Assembly (NCBI GenBank): GCA_002391235.1
Contig: DGRX01000004.1
Location: forward strand, 157,951 to 221,950
Source: Treponema sp. UBA4377
Lineage (GTDB): Bacteria; Spirochaetota; Spirochaetia; Treponematales; Treponemataceae
DNA: 64,000 bases
Direction: 5' to 3'
Each line of letters opens with the position of its first letter. Positions within the stretch are counted from its first letter, which is position 1. A program made the position numbers and the translations under genes. Positions 15,121-23,960 of the stretch are shown here, piece after piece. The notes under the pieces are model-generated. The model was not told where the DNA came from. It saw only the letters and a list, made by a program, of their open reading frames with translations, and searched no databases.

Positions 15121-16776
15121 GTGTCCAAAGTATTCAATCCTATCTTGACCGGCTTTCACGCCGACCCTTCCATTTGTTATGTAAACGGCGAGTATTTTAT
15201 AGCCAATTCAACTTTTGAATGGTATCCAGGCGTTGAGTTGCACAGGTCTAAGGATTTGGTTCACTGGACAAGCGTTCCTTCTCCATTGAGCGAGGAGCGC
15301 CTTTTGAATATGGCAGGAAACATTGAGTCCTGCGGAATTTGGGCGCCCTGCCTGTCATATTCTGAAGGAAAATTTTGGCTTATCTACACCAACGTCCGCT
15401 CTTGGAACGCCGGCCCTTGGAAGGACACTCCCAATTTTTTGACTACGGCGGAAAACATCGAAGGCCCCTGGTCGGATCCGGTTTTCTTGAACGCTTCGGG
15501 CTTTGACCCGTCGATGTTCCACGACGACGACGGCCGCCACTGGTACCTTAACATGGAATGGGACTACCGCAAGGCTTGTACAAACCACATCGACGGCGCG
15601 CCCCAGTTTACCGGCATCGTTTTGCAGGAATACAGCGCCACAAAAAAGCGCCTTATCGGAAAGCCCAAAAAGATTTTTACCGGAAGCGACATCGGCTGCG
15701 TTGAAGGCACCCACCTTTACAAGAGGAACGGCTGGTATTACATAATTAGCGCGGAGGGCGGAACAAGCTACGAGCACGCGATAACAGTAGGCCGTTCGCG
15801 CAGCCTTTTTGGCCCCTACGAGCTGCATCCGACAAACCCCTTGATTAGCGCTTACGGCCACCCGGAACTAAAAATTCAAAAAGCCGGCCACGGCCAATGG
15901 GCGGAAGGCGCCGACGGAAAAACTTATTTGGTTTACCTTTGCGGCCGTCCCTTGCCGGGAACAAAAAACTGCCCGCTGGGCCGCGAAACTTCCTTTGCCG
16001 AAATAAAGTGGAAGGACGACTGGCCGTGGGTAATGCAAGCGGACGGCAGCCTTCAAAACACTCCGCCCGATTATGTTGAGGTTCCCGCAAAAGCCGAGCT
16101 GTTGCCCGGCGAAAAAGACCGCAATTTGGTCGGCAAGCGCGCCGACGAATATTGCCGCGTCACAAAATACACTTTTAACGACTTGGATTTTTTGGCCGAC
16201 TTTAAGGCCTTGCGGCTTCCGATTTTTGGAAAAAAGAGCAAGCGCTTTAGCATAAGCGCGCGCAAGGGCTTTTTAAGAATCGTCGGCGGACAGTCGCCGA
16301 TTTCAACCTTTGAGCAGGGAATTTTGTGCCGCCGCCAAACTGACTTTGTTTTTGAGGCCGAGACAAAAATGGAGTTCAACCCGACATACTTCCAGCACTT
16401 GGCCGGCTTGACTTACCGCTACAGCGAGACCACCCAGTACAATTTGTGCGTGACTTACGACGAAGAGCTGGGCCGCGTGATTCAGTTCCAGTCCTTTATG
16501 TTGGGCGACTACAGGGAAGGGCAAAAGATTGCGGTTCCCAAGGACGGCCCGCTTTGGCTAAAGGTGAGCGCAAACTACGATACGGCCGTCTTCTCCTATT
16601 CGCTTGACGGAAAGGCTTGGCGACAGATTAGGCCGCTTTTGGACGTGAACAAGCTTACGGACGAATACGGCGGAATGGGTTTTACCGGAGCCTTTGTCGG
16701 AATGTTCTGCGTTGACATGGCAGAATACTCCAACTACGCGGACTTTGAATACTTTACCTACAGCAAAGCGCAATGA
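15121..16776 (+). CDS. xynB: Cytoplasmic GH43 beta-xylosidase / alpha-L-arabinofuranosidase
   Basis: The 551-aa enzyme begins with GTG after TGAGGAAAA. There is no signal peptide, so it acts in the cytoplasm. The five-bladed GH43 domain has base Asp15 (HADPS), pKa-modulating Asp129 (SGFDPSMF) and acid Glu195 (VEGTHLY); NPILTGFHADPSICYV and CPLGRETSF closely match XynB-type beta-xylosidases (GH43 subfamily 11). The C-terminal about 200 residues form the beta-sandwich (concanavalin-like) domain these enzymes need. It removes xylose from the ends of imported xylo-oligosaccharides. The stop overlaps the next start by 4 nt (ATGA). Confidence 0.88.
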   Translation: MSKVFNPILTGFHADPSICYVNGEYFIANSTFEWYPGVELHRSKDLVHWTSVPSPLSEERLLNMAGNIESCGIWAPCLSYSEGKFWLIYTNVRSWNAGPWKDTPNFLTTAENIEGPWSDPVFLNASGFDPSMFHDDDGRHWYLNMEWDYRKACTNHIDGAPQFTGIVLQEYSATKKRLIGKPKKIFTGSDIGCVEGTHLYKRNGWYYIISAEGGTSYEHAITVGRSRSLFGPYELHPTNPLISAYGHPELKIQKAGHGQWAEGADGKTYLVYLCGRPLPGTKNCPLGRETSFAEIKWKDDWPWVMQADGSLQNTPPDYVEVPAKAELLPGEKDRNLVGKRADEYCRVTKYTFNDLDFLADFKALRLPIFGKKSKRFSISARKGFLRIVGGQSPISTFEQGILCRRQTDFVFEAETKMEFNPTYFQHLAGLTYRYSETTQYNLCVTYDEELGRVIQFQSFMLGDYREGQKIAVPKDGPLWLKVSANYDTAVFSYSLDGKAWRQIRPLLDVNKLTDEYGGMGFTGAFVGMFCVDMAEYSNYADFEYFTYSKAQ

Positions 16777-17807
16777 TCACTATATATGATTTGGCGAAAC
16801 AAACAGGATTTTCCGCTCCGACAATTTCCAAAGCCCTTAACGGCAACGGAAAGCTAAGCGACGAAACGCGTCAAACCATAGTTGAAGCCGCAAAAAAGGC
16901 CGGCTATACCGCAAATATGGCCGCCAAGGCCTTGTCCACCAAACACTCTAGGCTTATAGGCGTAATTTTGGAAGATGTTTCGATGCAGCGAGGCTTTGAG
17001 CACCCGCTTTTTGGCGGCCTTTTGAACAAATTCCGCAAAGAAATAGAGCTTGCCGGCTACGACCTTTTGTTTTTGTCAAAGCATTTTAACGAGGGAATGT
17101 CTTACATAGACCACTGCCGCTATCGCGACGTGGAGGGCATTTTAATTGTAAATCCGATTGACGACGATGAGGAAATGAAGACCCTTGGAACATGCGGCAT
17201 TCCATGCGTAAGCACAAACGAATTTATTCCCGGCGTTTGCACTGTTGTCACCGACAATGAAAACGCCGGCCAAATAGCCGCCCGGGTTCTTTACGAAGCC
17301 GGCCACGAAAAGATTGGTTTTTTGGGAGCGCCCTTTAGGGAAAATTCTCCGGCGGCTTTGGAGCGCTACAAAGGCTTTAAGGCGGAACTTGAATCCTACG
17401 GCAAGGAATGCGACGAAAAATATTTGGAAGTTTGCAGCGCTTGGTGGGACGGGGCCGGTTACGAGGGCATGAAAAAACTATACGAGCGCTGTCCAGACAT
17501 TACGGCTGTTTTTGTAGTCTGCGACGCGCTGGCTTTTGGCGCGATGAAATATTTGCTTGAAATTGGAAAATCGATTCCAAATGACATTAGCGTTATAGGC
17601 TTTGACGACGACACAACTGTCTTAAAGGCCGCTCCCACTTTGTGCACTTTTAGGCAAGACAGGGATAAAATCGCCCAATTGGCCAGCGAAGTTCTTTTGC
17701 AGGGAATTGCCGGCGTTCCAAACCCAGAGATTGTACGCGTTCCCGCGGAATACATACAGCGCGGAAGCGTCCGTTCTTTCCGCCGCATACACCAAATGGC
17801 TTACTAG
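16773..17807 (+). CDS. LacI-family transcriptional regulator of the xylo-oligosaccharide operon
   Basis: The 344-aa protein has a helix-turn-helix at residues 2-21 (TIYDLAKQTGFSAPTISKAL), hinge ANMAAKALS and a ligand-binding domain. It is translationally coupled to the GH43 gene through ATGA. A regulator placed last in the operon it controls gives feedback. The operator candidate at 11514-11527 fits its family. The ligand is probably a xylo-oligosaccharide or xylose derivative, by context only. Confidence 0.85.
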   Translation: MITIYDLAKQTGFSAPTISKALNGNGKLSDETRQTIVEAAKKAGYTANMAAKALSTKHSRLIGVILEDVSMQRGFEHPLFGGLLNKFRKEIELAGYDLLFLSKHFNEGMSYIDHCRYRDVEGILIVNPIDDDEEMKTLGTCGIPCVSTNEFIPGVCTVVTDNENAGQIAARVLYEAGHEKIGFLGAPFRENSPAALERYKGFKAELESYGKECDEKYLEVCSAWWDGAGYEGMKKLYERCPDITAVFVVCDALAFGAMKYLLEIGKSIPNDISVIGFDDDTTVLKAAPTLCTFRQDRDKIAQLASEVLLQGIAGVPNPEIVRVPAEYIQRGSVRSFRRIHQMAY

Positions 17808-17824
17808 CCGCTCATTCTGTCTGC

Positions 17825-18565
17825 TCAAGACACTTTTATTTGGCTGAACACTTTTCCTATCGAGTCGTGGATGACCAAGTCGGCCTTGCTGTCGGCGGCG
17901 GTCTCAGACTTGTTTATCAATACCAAATTGTTTCCATTAAAGTAATTGATAAGGCCGGCCGCCGGGTACACCACTAGCGACGTTCCGCCGATTATAAGCG
18001 TGTCGGCGGCGGCGATGGCCTGGACTGCGCCGTTTATTACGTTGTCGTCAAGGCCTTCTTCGTAAAGGACGACGTCAGGCTTTACAAGGCCGCCGCATTT
18101 TGCGCAGCGGGGAAGGCTGTCAGGCGAGTCGGCTGAATCTGCGATAAAGTCTATGTCGTAGGGAGCGCGGCAGTCCATGCAAAAGTTTCGCAAGGTTGAG
18201 CCGTGCAATTCGTAAATTCTTTTGCTGCCGGCGGCCTGGTGCAAGCCGTCAATGTTTTGGGTGACGACGGCCAAAAGCTTTCCGGCCTGTTCAAGTTCGG
18301 CCAGCTTGTAGTGGGCCGCGTTGGGCTTGACACCCTTTATGATTAGTTTTTCGCGGTAAAATCGGTAAAATTCCTTGGGATTTGCGTCAAAAAACGAGCG
18401 GCTGATTATGGTTTCGGGCGGATACTTCCATTTTTGGCTGTAAAGGCCGTCTTGGCTTCTAAAGTCGGGGATTCCGCTTTCTGTGGAAACGCCCGCTCCT
18501 CCAAAAAAGACGATTTTGCTTGAAGCGTCAATTATCGCCTGCAACTGTTCAATATAATCTGCCAT
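17825..18565 (-). CDS. cobB: Sir2-family NAD-dependent protein deacylase
   Basis: The 246-aa sirtuin has GAGVSTESGIPDFRS (residues 23-37) and TQNIDGLH (102-109) for NAD binding, the catalytic His121 in ELHGS, and a zinc site of Cys129/132 and Cys154/157. It removes acyl groups from lysines using NAD. The start ATG 18565 lies 6 nt downstream of the -10, so the mRNA is predicted leaderless; a longer in-frame start at 18595 lies inside the promoter. It converges with the LacI gene, with 17 nt between stops. Confidence 0.9.
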   Translation of the reverse strand: MADYIEQLQAIIDASSKIVFFGGAGVSTESGIPDFRSQDGLYSQKWKYPPETIISRSFFDANPKEFYRFYREKLIIKGVKPNAAHYKLAELEQAGKLLAVVTQNIDGLHQAAGSKRIYELHGSTLRNFCMDCRAPYDIDFIADSADSPDSLPRCAKCGGLVKPDVVLYEEGLDDNVINGAVQAIAAADTLIIGGTSLVVYPAAGLINYFNGNNLVLINKSETAADSKADLVIHDSIGKVFSQIKVS

Positions 18566-18571
18566 AAAAAA

Positions 18572-18600
18572 ATTATAGCGCCAAATTTGCCGCAAAGCAA
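18572..18600 (-). promoter_or_regulatory. Promoter of the sirtuin gene, leaderless
   Basis: Reading leftward: TTGCTT (18600-18595), 17-nt spacer ending GGCGC, TATAAT (18577-18572), then TTTTTT and ATG 18565. Confidence 0.65.
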
Positions 18601-18687
18601 CGAATTATAACAATTATTTAATGAAAATGCGGAATTCAACCGATATTAAAAGCGGGTAACTCTATAGAAAATTTTTGACGAATTTGT

Positions 18688-18716
18688 TTGACAAAATCTC
18701 AAAAATGTCTAATAAT
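18688..18716 (+). promoter_or_regulatory. Promoter of the giant envelope gene cluster
   Basis: TTGACA (18688-18693), 17-nt spacer, AATAAT (18711-18716). The start point would be near 18723, either a few bases before an in-frame ATG at 18729 or about 72 nt before the signal-peptide ATG at 18795. Confidence 0.55.
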
Positions 18717-18794
18717 AATATATGGAGAATGGGCGAAATATTGCCTGGCGGCAGGGGTGAGGAGACGCTGGACAATGCGCCTTTTTATGGGCTT

Positions 18795-21700
18795 ATGAAA
18801 AAATTATTGTTGCTGACAGGACTTATTCTCTTTCTCTTTGCCGACGTTGCAAGCCTATTCGCTCGCGACGTAACCGAGCGGGCTGTTGAGAACATGAACA
18901 GCTGGCAGGAAAATTTTGACCTTGAGAACAAAAAAGGAAAATATAACGTTATCGTTACCGCTCGTGACAAAGGCGGCAACACAACTTATGGCGGCCCCTT
19001 CAACATTTTCATTGACCCCAAATCCGACTTGCCCATTATCGGAATCACAAACCCAGAGCCCAATCTCCGCGTTCCCGGAAACCTAAACATTGTCGGAACT
19101 TGTTTGGATGATGACGCAGTTGATTATGTAGAATTGATTCTTGACGGAGCGGAGCCTGTCCGCGCCAAGGGAAAGGAATTCTGGTCTTACTTCATCGACA
19201 CAAGCAACATGGAAGAAGGAAACCACACCATTGAAGCTTATGGCGTGGACATCAACGGCGTTAAGGGAAACACCGTAAAGAACGTTTGGTGCCTTGACCG
19301 CAAAGTTCCTTTGACTGAAGTCACAAACTTCACTATGGGAACTTTGGTCAGCGGAACGATTCATTTTGAAGGAACGGTTGAAGACGGAAACGGCGTCACC
19401 GCGATGGACTTTTCTGTTGACGAAGGCGCGAATTTTGAGACAATCAAGCTTAAGCATGAAAAGAAATCTCCCAACGCCACGTTTGACTTTAACTTGGACA
19501 CAAGAAAAATGCCAGACGGTCCGGCCGTAATGTGGTTTTTTGCCCACGACAGCCAAGGCTCGATCGGCTTTTATCCCTTCTTGCTTTTTGTAGACAACAC
19601 AAAGCCAAAAATCAACATAGCGTTCCCGCAAGAAAAGGTTCCGGTAAAGGGAGCCTTTGCCGCCGCAGGTTCGGCCAACGACATTGTAGGCCTTAAGTCG
19701 CTGACATGGGAATACAACGGCGAAAAGGGAGACTTTGAAATCATCGCCGGAAACCCATATTGGGTTCACGAATTCCCGGACGTAAAAAAGAACAAGAACG
19801 GAAAGCTTACGATTACAGCCGTCGACACCGCCGGCAACGTGAGCAGCGAAACGCGAAATGTAGTGATCGACCCAAACGGAGACAAGCCGCTTGTAAGGAT
19901 TGATTGGCCGCAAGCCGGCGCCGCTCTTGGCAAAGCCGAAGAAATGTTTGTTCGCGGAATCGCGACTGACGACGACAATGTAAAGGCCGTTAGAATCGTC
20001 TTGGACGGAAGCGAGCTTGGCGTAATTGAGACTCAAAGCGTTTTCTACAAGAGCTTGATAGACTCTAAGAGTTTGGGCGGCGGCGCCCACAAAGTCAGCG
20101 TCAGCGCGATTGACATTTACGATGTGGAAGGCCCTGCCGCGGTTGTTGAATTTAAAACGACAGGCGAAAAGCCTTACTTTAACGGACTTAAAATTTCTGG
20201 CGGAACAGCGGCCGGCCCTGTTAATTACGGAAGCTTGATCAGCCCGGAACAGGGCGGCAATTTGGAGATCGAGGCCGCAAGCGCGGCGGGCTTTGCCAAC
20301 GCTTGGTTCACTGTGTCCAAGGGCGGAAGCAAAGGCGAGCAAAGGCAGCTTTCGGTAAGCGAAAAAGACGCAAAGAAAATTTTCTCAATTCCAATCAGCG
20401 AGCTTCCTTGGGGCGTTGTTGAATTGAAATTCCATGTAGAGGACACGCTTGGCCGCGAAGCCGATTATTCGACATGCGTTTACGTGGCCAACTTGACGGA
20501 CATAAAGGCCGACGACTCGTTTGAAATCGCCGAGAGCGTGCAGGACGAGCGCTTGACCGCGCGTATCGCGACGGTTAACGGCGAAGAATACAAGCGAGGA
20601 ATGAGAATTGTGGCCAGCCCCGATCCAAAGGCCGCGCCGGTTACGATTGAGCTAGACATTCAGACAATGGAAACCGCTATCGTCGGCTACAAAGTTTGGG
20701 GACAAACGCGCCCCGGCGAGCGCGCCAGCTACGAGGCTAAGTCAATCACTTTGAGCAGGCTTGTAAAGGGCGAGCCGGCGCAAAGGGGCGTAATCAGCTT
20801 GACTGGACTCCCCGCGCGCGCGACAAACATTGAAATCACAGTCCAAATCGGAAAGGACTACACGCAAAAATTCGGCGGACAAATTTTAATCGCGCGCGAG
20901 CATGACGAATCCGACATTGAGGACACAAAGAAAATTTTCTGGGCGACAAACGGCGACACTTACTATAACGAAGACGCAGGAACTTATGTTTTGCCCCACA
21001 AGACTTTGACCGCTTACGTCAACGCGCCCGGCCCGATCACCGCCAGCGTCGTCGGCGGTTGGGCTGGAATGAGCGCCAACGTCGAAGGCAATGTAGTGAC
21101 CTTAAGCTGCGACAACGGCGGAACCTTTAGAGGCGTTCAAATTCGCGCCGTTGACGCCAACGGAAAGAGCTACACAAGCCAAGCCGTAAACTTGGTTGTC
21201 AGCGAAGACGGACCGGTCTTTGACATTAAGGCTCCAGAATTCTTTGCCTGGGTCCGCAACTCTTTGCGCGTCCAGGGAACGGTTTCCGACCCGGCCGGCG
21301 TAACCCAGCTTGAGTACTCGCTTGACAACGGCGAAAACTGGAGCGTCATTCCGTTTAGAACCGGAGCGCAGACAGTTAATATTTACGTTGACATCAATTT
21401 GACAGAGCGCGAGGAAGGCTTGGTTCCGCTTGACATCCGCGCAAAAAACACTTCCGGCTTGATAAGCTATTACAGGTCGGCGGTTTGCAAGGACGTCACG
21501 CCGCCGGAAGCCAAAATAGTTGTTCCGGAAGCGGAAGCGGTTTTGAACGGCATAAACACAATCGCCATTTTGGCCAGCGACAACGGCGCTCTGGCAAAGA
21601 CAGAGTACGGCTCTCCTACGTCAAGGGACGGCCGCGCTGGCGTTAGAAGAAGCCAGATTCCGCTTACGATTATGCCGCACACAATTGTCGGCGACGACGA

Positions 21701-23948
21701 CTTGGCTTTGGACCAAACAATGTCGTTCATCGTCACTGACGCGGCCGGAAACGAAACAAAGATAGAAGAGTTTGAATTTAAGGTTGACCGCGAAAGCGAT
21801 TTGCCGGTTGTTCAAATTCAGCTTCCGTTTGAGAACCAGGTTATCACAAAAGACTTTACGATTTCCGGCGTTGTGCTTGACGACGACGGCCCTTGCACCG
21901 TTGCCTACAGAATCGACAAGGGCCCCTTTAAGCCGGCCGCCGCCGAGCCCAGCTACAGCTTTAAGATTGACGTTCCGATTTCAGAGATGACGGACAACGA
22001 GCACATCATCTACATGTACGCGATGGACATTAACGGAGTCCGCGGCCGCACTGTGGAGCAAAAGTTCCGCGTGTCGCTTGCCGAGCCTGTTTGCGAAATG
22101 ACTTCGCCCGACATCAACACGACTCAAAAAGAAATCGTAAGCCTAAAGGGAACCGCAAGCGACAAGAACGGAATCAAGAGCGTTGAAGTTTCGCTTGACA
22201 ACGGCAACAGCTACAACTTGGCTGAGGGAACGACAAACTGGACTTACACGTTCGACACCCGCGTATTGCCCGACGGAACTCACGTAGTCTTTATCAGGAC
22301 GACGGACAACTACGACATCACTTCGTTGTATTCTTCTCAAATAAACACTGACAACACCAAGCCCGAAATCAACTTGGAGCTGCCGCTTGACGACTCGCAG
22401 ACTTCAGGCCCCTTGTTCTTCTCCGGCTTTACTTTGGACAACATTAGCTTGGAAGAATTGACGCTGACCATCACAAGCTTGGACGGCCGCGCCGTTCCGT
22501 CTTCGTTCCGAAACAGAAAGATGAGCGTTGACCGCGTAATCACTGAAACCATCGACCTGACTCCGCTTGAGAACGGCTTGTACAACGTCAAGCTTACCGG
22601 AATCGACGCGGCCGGCAACCAGACCAGCGTAAGCCGCAACGTAACGTTGGACAAGAGAATCGCGGCCGCCAGCGTTGACATCTACTATCCTCTTAACGGC
22701 GAGCGCAAGCAGGGCGCCTTTACGATTGTTGGCTCCGTTCGCGCGGAACGCAAGATTGAAAAGTTGAATTTGTACTTTGACGACAAGGTTGTCGCCGAAA
22801 CCACGCCAAGCGTGACCAACTACTATAAGTTCTCGATTGAAGAAGGCCAGTTTGAGGAAGGCTTGCACTCATACTTTGTGCGCGCCACTCTTGAAGGCGG
22901 AGCGACTATCAATTCAATCAGGCAAACCGTTGACTACAACGCTTACGGACCTTGGGTAAGAATCGAAAACTTTGACTACGGCGACTTTGCCTACGACCGC
23001 CCGACAATCAAGGGAACGGCCGGCTATTCAATCAGCGACGCTGAAGTCATCGCCTCTAAGAAGAAGACCGGAAAGGATTTGAGAGAGGATCTTTCTTTGA
23101 GAAAGGTTGAAAGCGTGGAAATCAGCTTTAACAATGGACGAACGTTCACGCAGATAAGCAAAAAGGCAAAGTGGTCGTTTAGAATTGAAAACGACGACTT
23201 GGCCGAAGGATACCACTTCCTCTTGATAAGGGCAAAGATGGCTAACGGCGAAATCGCCGTTACCCGCTGCATCGTTCAAATTGACAAGACCGCGCCCTTT
23301 GTCCGCATCATCGCGCCTGGAGTCGGCGGCCGCTACAACCAGAATTTGGTGTTCAGCGGTTTGGCCAACGACAACGTAGGCTTGTCGGAAGTCAAGCTTG
23401 CCTTGCGAAAAGGCGACAAGAACAGTTATGGCGTTCCTAAGTTCATTCAGGGCTTGTACATCGACACAAGCTTCTGGGGAGCCACGCTCTTTGACGTTGG
23501 CGTAGGCCTTACGTTCTTTGACGACAACGTTCGCCTGCAGTTTAACTGGGGACAGTTTACGCAAACGCAGCGCGAAATATTCAAGCCGAACAGCCCGATG
23601 CGCTATGGCGGAAGCGCCGTTCTTGGATTTAAGATTATCGCCAACGTCGCCAACCTTCCGTTTGGCTGGATGTTCGGCCACGACTGGGACTGGCTTAGCG
23701 CCAACTTTGCGGTTGGAGCCAGCTTTAAGTACTTTAACGAAACGGCTTCTGGAAAAGGACAGATGTTGAGCGCCGTAATCACGCAAATTGAATTCCCAAG
23801 AATGCATTTTGCAAAGTTTAAGGCGTTCAAGACAATCAGCGCCTACACAGAATTCCAGTTGTGGTTTATTCCGACGGACACTAGCGGAATCGACATCGCT
23901 AGAGTTGTGTTCCAGTATTCGTTCGGCTTAAGAACGAACGTATTCTAA
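18795..23948 (+). CDS. Large Ig-like repeat protein with C-terminal outer-membrane beta-barrel-like domain
   Basis: The 1717-aa protein has a signal peptide (MKKLLLLTGLILFLFADVAS, cleavage near FA-RD). Most of it is a chain of Ig-like units of roughly 90-100 residues, by eye more than a dozen, marked by recurring DNTKP, LPVVQIQLP, GTVSDPAGVTQLEYSLDNGE and SLKGTASDKNGIKSVEVSLD strings. From about residue 1550 the sequence changes to alternating aromatic/glycine strands (WGATLFDVGVGLTFFDD; NVRLQFNWGQF) and ends in Phe, the hallmark of an outer-membrane barrel of perhaps eight strands. It is probably surface-anchored, with the repeats on one side of the membrane. ATG 18795 was chosen for the signal peptide, though no good Shine-Dalgarno site is visible; an in-frame ATG at 18729 would add 22 residues. 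Confidence 0.75.
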   Translation: MKKLLLLTGLILFLFADVASLFARDVTERAVENMNSWQENFDLENKKGKYNVIVTARDKGGNTTYGGPFNIFIDPKSDLPIIGITNPEPNLRVPGNLNIVGTCLDDDAVDYVELILDGAEPVRAKGKEFWSYFIDTSNMEEGNHTIEAYGVDINGVKGNTVKNVWCLDRKVPLTEVTNFTMGTLVSGTIHFEGTVEDGNGVTAMDFSVDEGANFETIKLKHEKKSPNATFDFNLDTRKMPDGPAVMWFFAHDSQGSIGFYPFLLFVDNTKPKINIAFPQEKVPVKGAFAAAGSANDIVGLKSLTWEYNGEKGDFEIIAGNPYWVHEFPDVKKNKNGKLTITAVDTAGNVSSETRNVVIDPNGDKPLVRIDWPQAGAALGKAEEMFVRGIATDDDNVKAVRIVLDGSELGVIETQSVFYKSLIDSKSLGGGAHKVSVSAIDIYDVEGPAAVVEFKTTGEKPYFNGLKISGGTAAGPVNYGSLISPEQGGNLEIEAASAAGFANAWFTVSKGGSKGEQRQLSVSEKDAKKIFSIPISELPWGVVELKFHVEDTLGREADYSTCVYVANLTDIKADDSFEIAESVQDERLTARIATVNGEEYKRGMRIVASPDPKAAPVTIELDIQTMETAIVGYKVWGQTRPGERASYEAKSITLSRLVKGEPAQRGVISLTGLPARATNIEITVQIGKDYTQKFGGQILIAREHDESDIEDTKKIFWATNGDTYYNEDAGTYVLPHKTLTAYVNAPGPITASVVGGWAGMSANVEGNVVTLSCDNGGTFRGVQIRAVDANGKSYTSQAVNLVVSEDGPVFDIKAPEFFAWVRNSLRVQGTVSDPAGVTQLEYSLDNGENWSVIPFRTGAQTVNIYVDINLTEREEGLVPLDIRAKNTSGLISYYRSAVCKDVTPPEAKIVVPEAEAVLNGINTIAILASDNGALAKTEYGSPTSRDGRAGVRRSQIPLTIMPHTIVGDDDLALDQTMSFIVTDAAGNETKIEEFEFKVDRESDLPVVQIQLPFENQVITKDFTISGVVLDDDGPCTVAYRIDKGPFKPAAAEPSYSFKIDVPISEMTDNEHIIYMYAMDINGVRGRTVEQKFRVSLAEPVCEMTSPDINTTQKEIVSLKGTASDKNGIKSVEVSLDNGNSYNLAEGTTNWTYTFDTRVLPDGTHVVFIRTTDNYDITSLYSSQINTDNTKPEINLELPLDDSQTSGPLFFSGFTLDNISLEELTLTITSLDGRAVPSSFRNRKMSVDRVITETIDLTPLENGLYNVKLTGIDAAGNQTSVSRNVTLDKRIAAASVDIYYPLNGERKQGAFTIVGSVRAERKIEKLNLYFDDKVVAETTPSVTNYYKFSIEEGQFEEGLHSYFVRATLEGGATINSIRQTVDYNAYGPWVRIENFDYGDFAYDRPTIKGTAGYSISDAEVIASKKKTGKDLREDLSLRKVESVEISFNNGRTFTQISKKAKWSFRIENDDLAEGYHFLLIRAKMANGEIAVTRCIVQIDKTAPFVRIIAPGVGGRYNQNLVFSGLANDNVGLSEVKLALRKGDKNSYGVPKFIQGLYIDTSFWGATLFDVGVGLTFFDDNVRLQFNWGQFTQTQREIFKPNSPMRYGGSAVLGFKIIANVANLPFGWMFGHDWDWLSANFAVGASFKYFNETASGKGQMLSAVITQIEFPRMHFAKFKAFKTISAYTEFQLWFIPTDTSGIDIARVVFQYSFGLRTNVF

Positions 23949-23960
23949 GGAGGAACGCGG

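Noticed and set aside
19083..20342. Long open frame antisense to the first giant envelope gene
   Set aside because: Same shadow effect; no promoter, no Shine-Dalgarno site and no recognisable domain.
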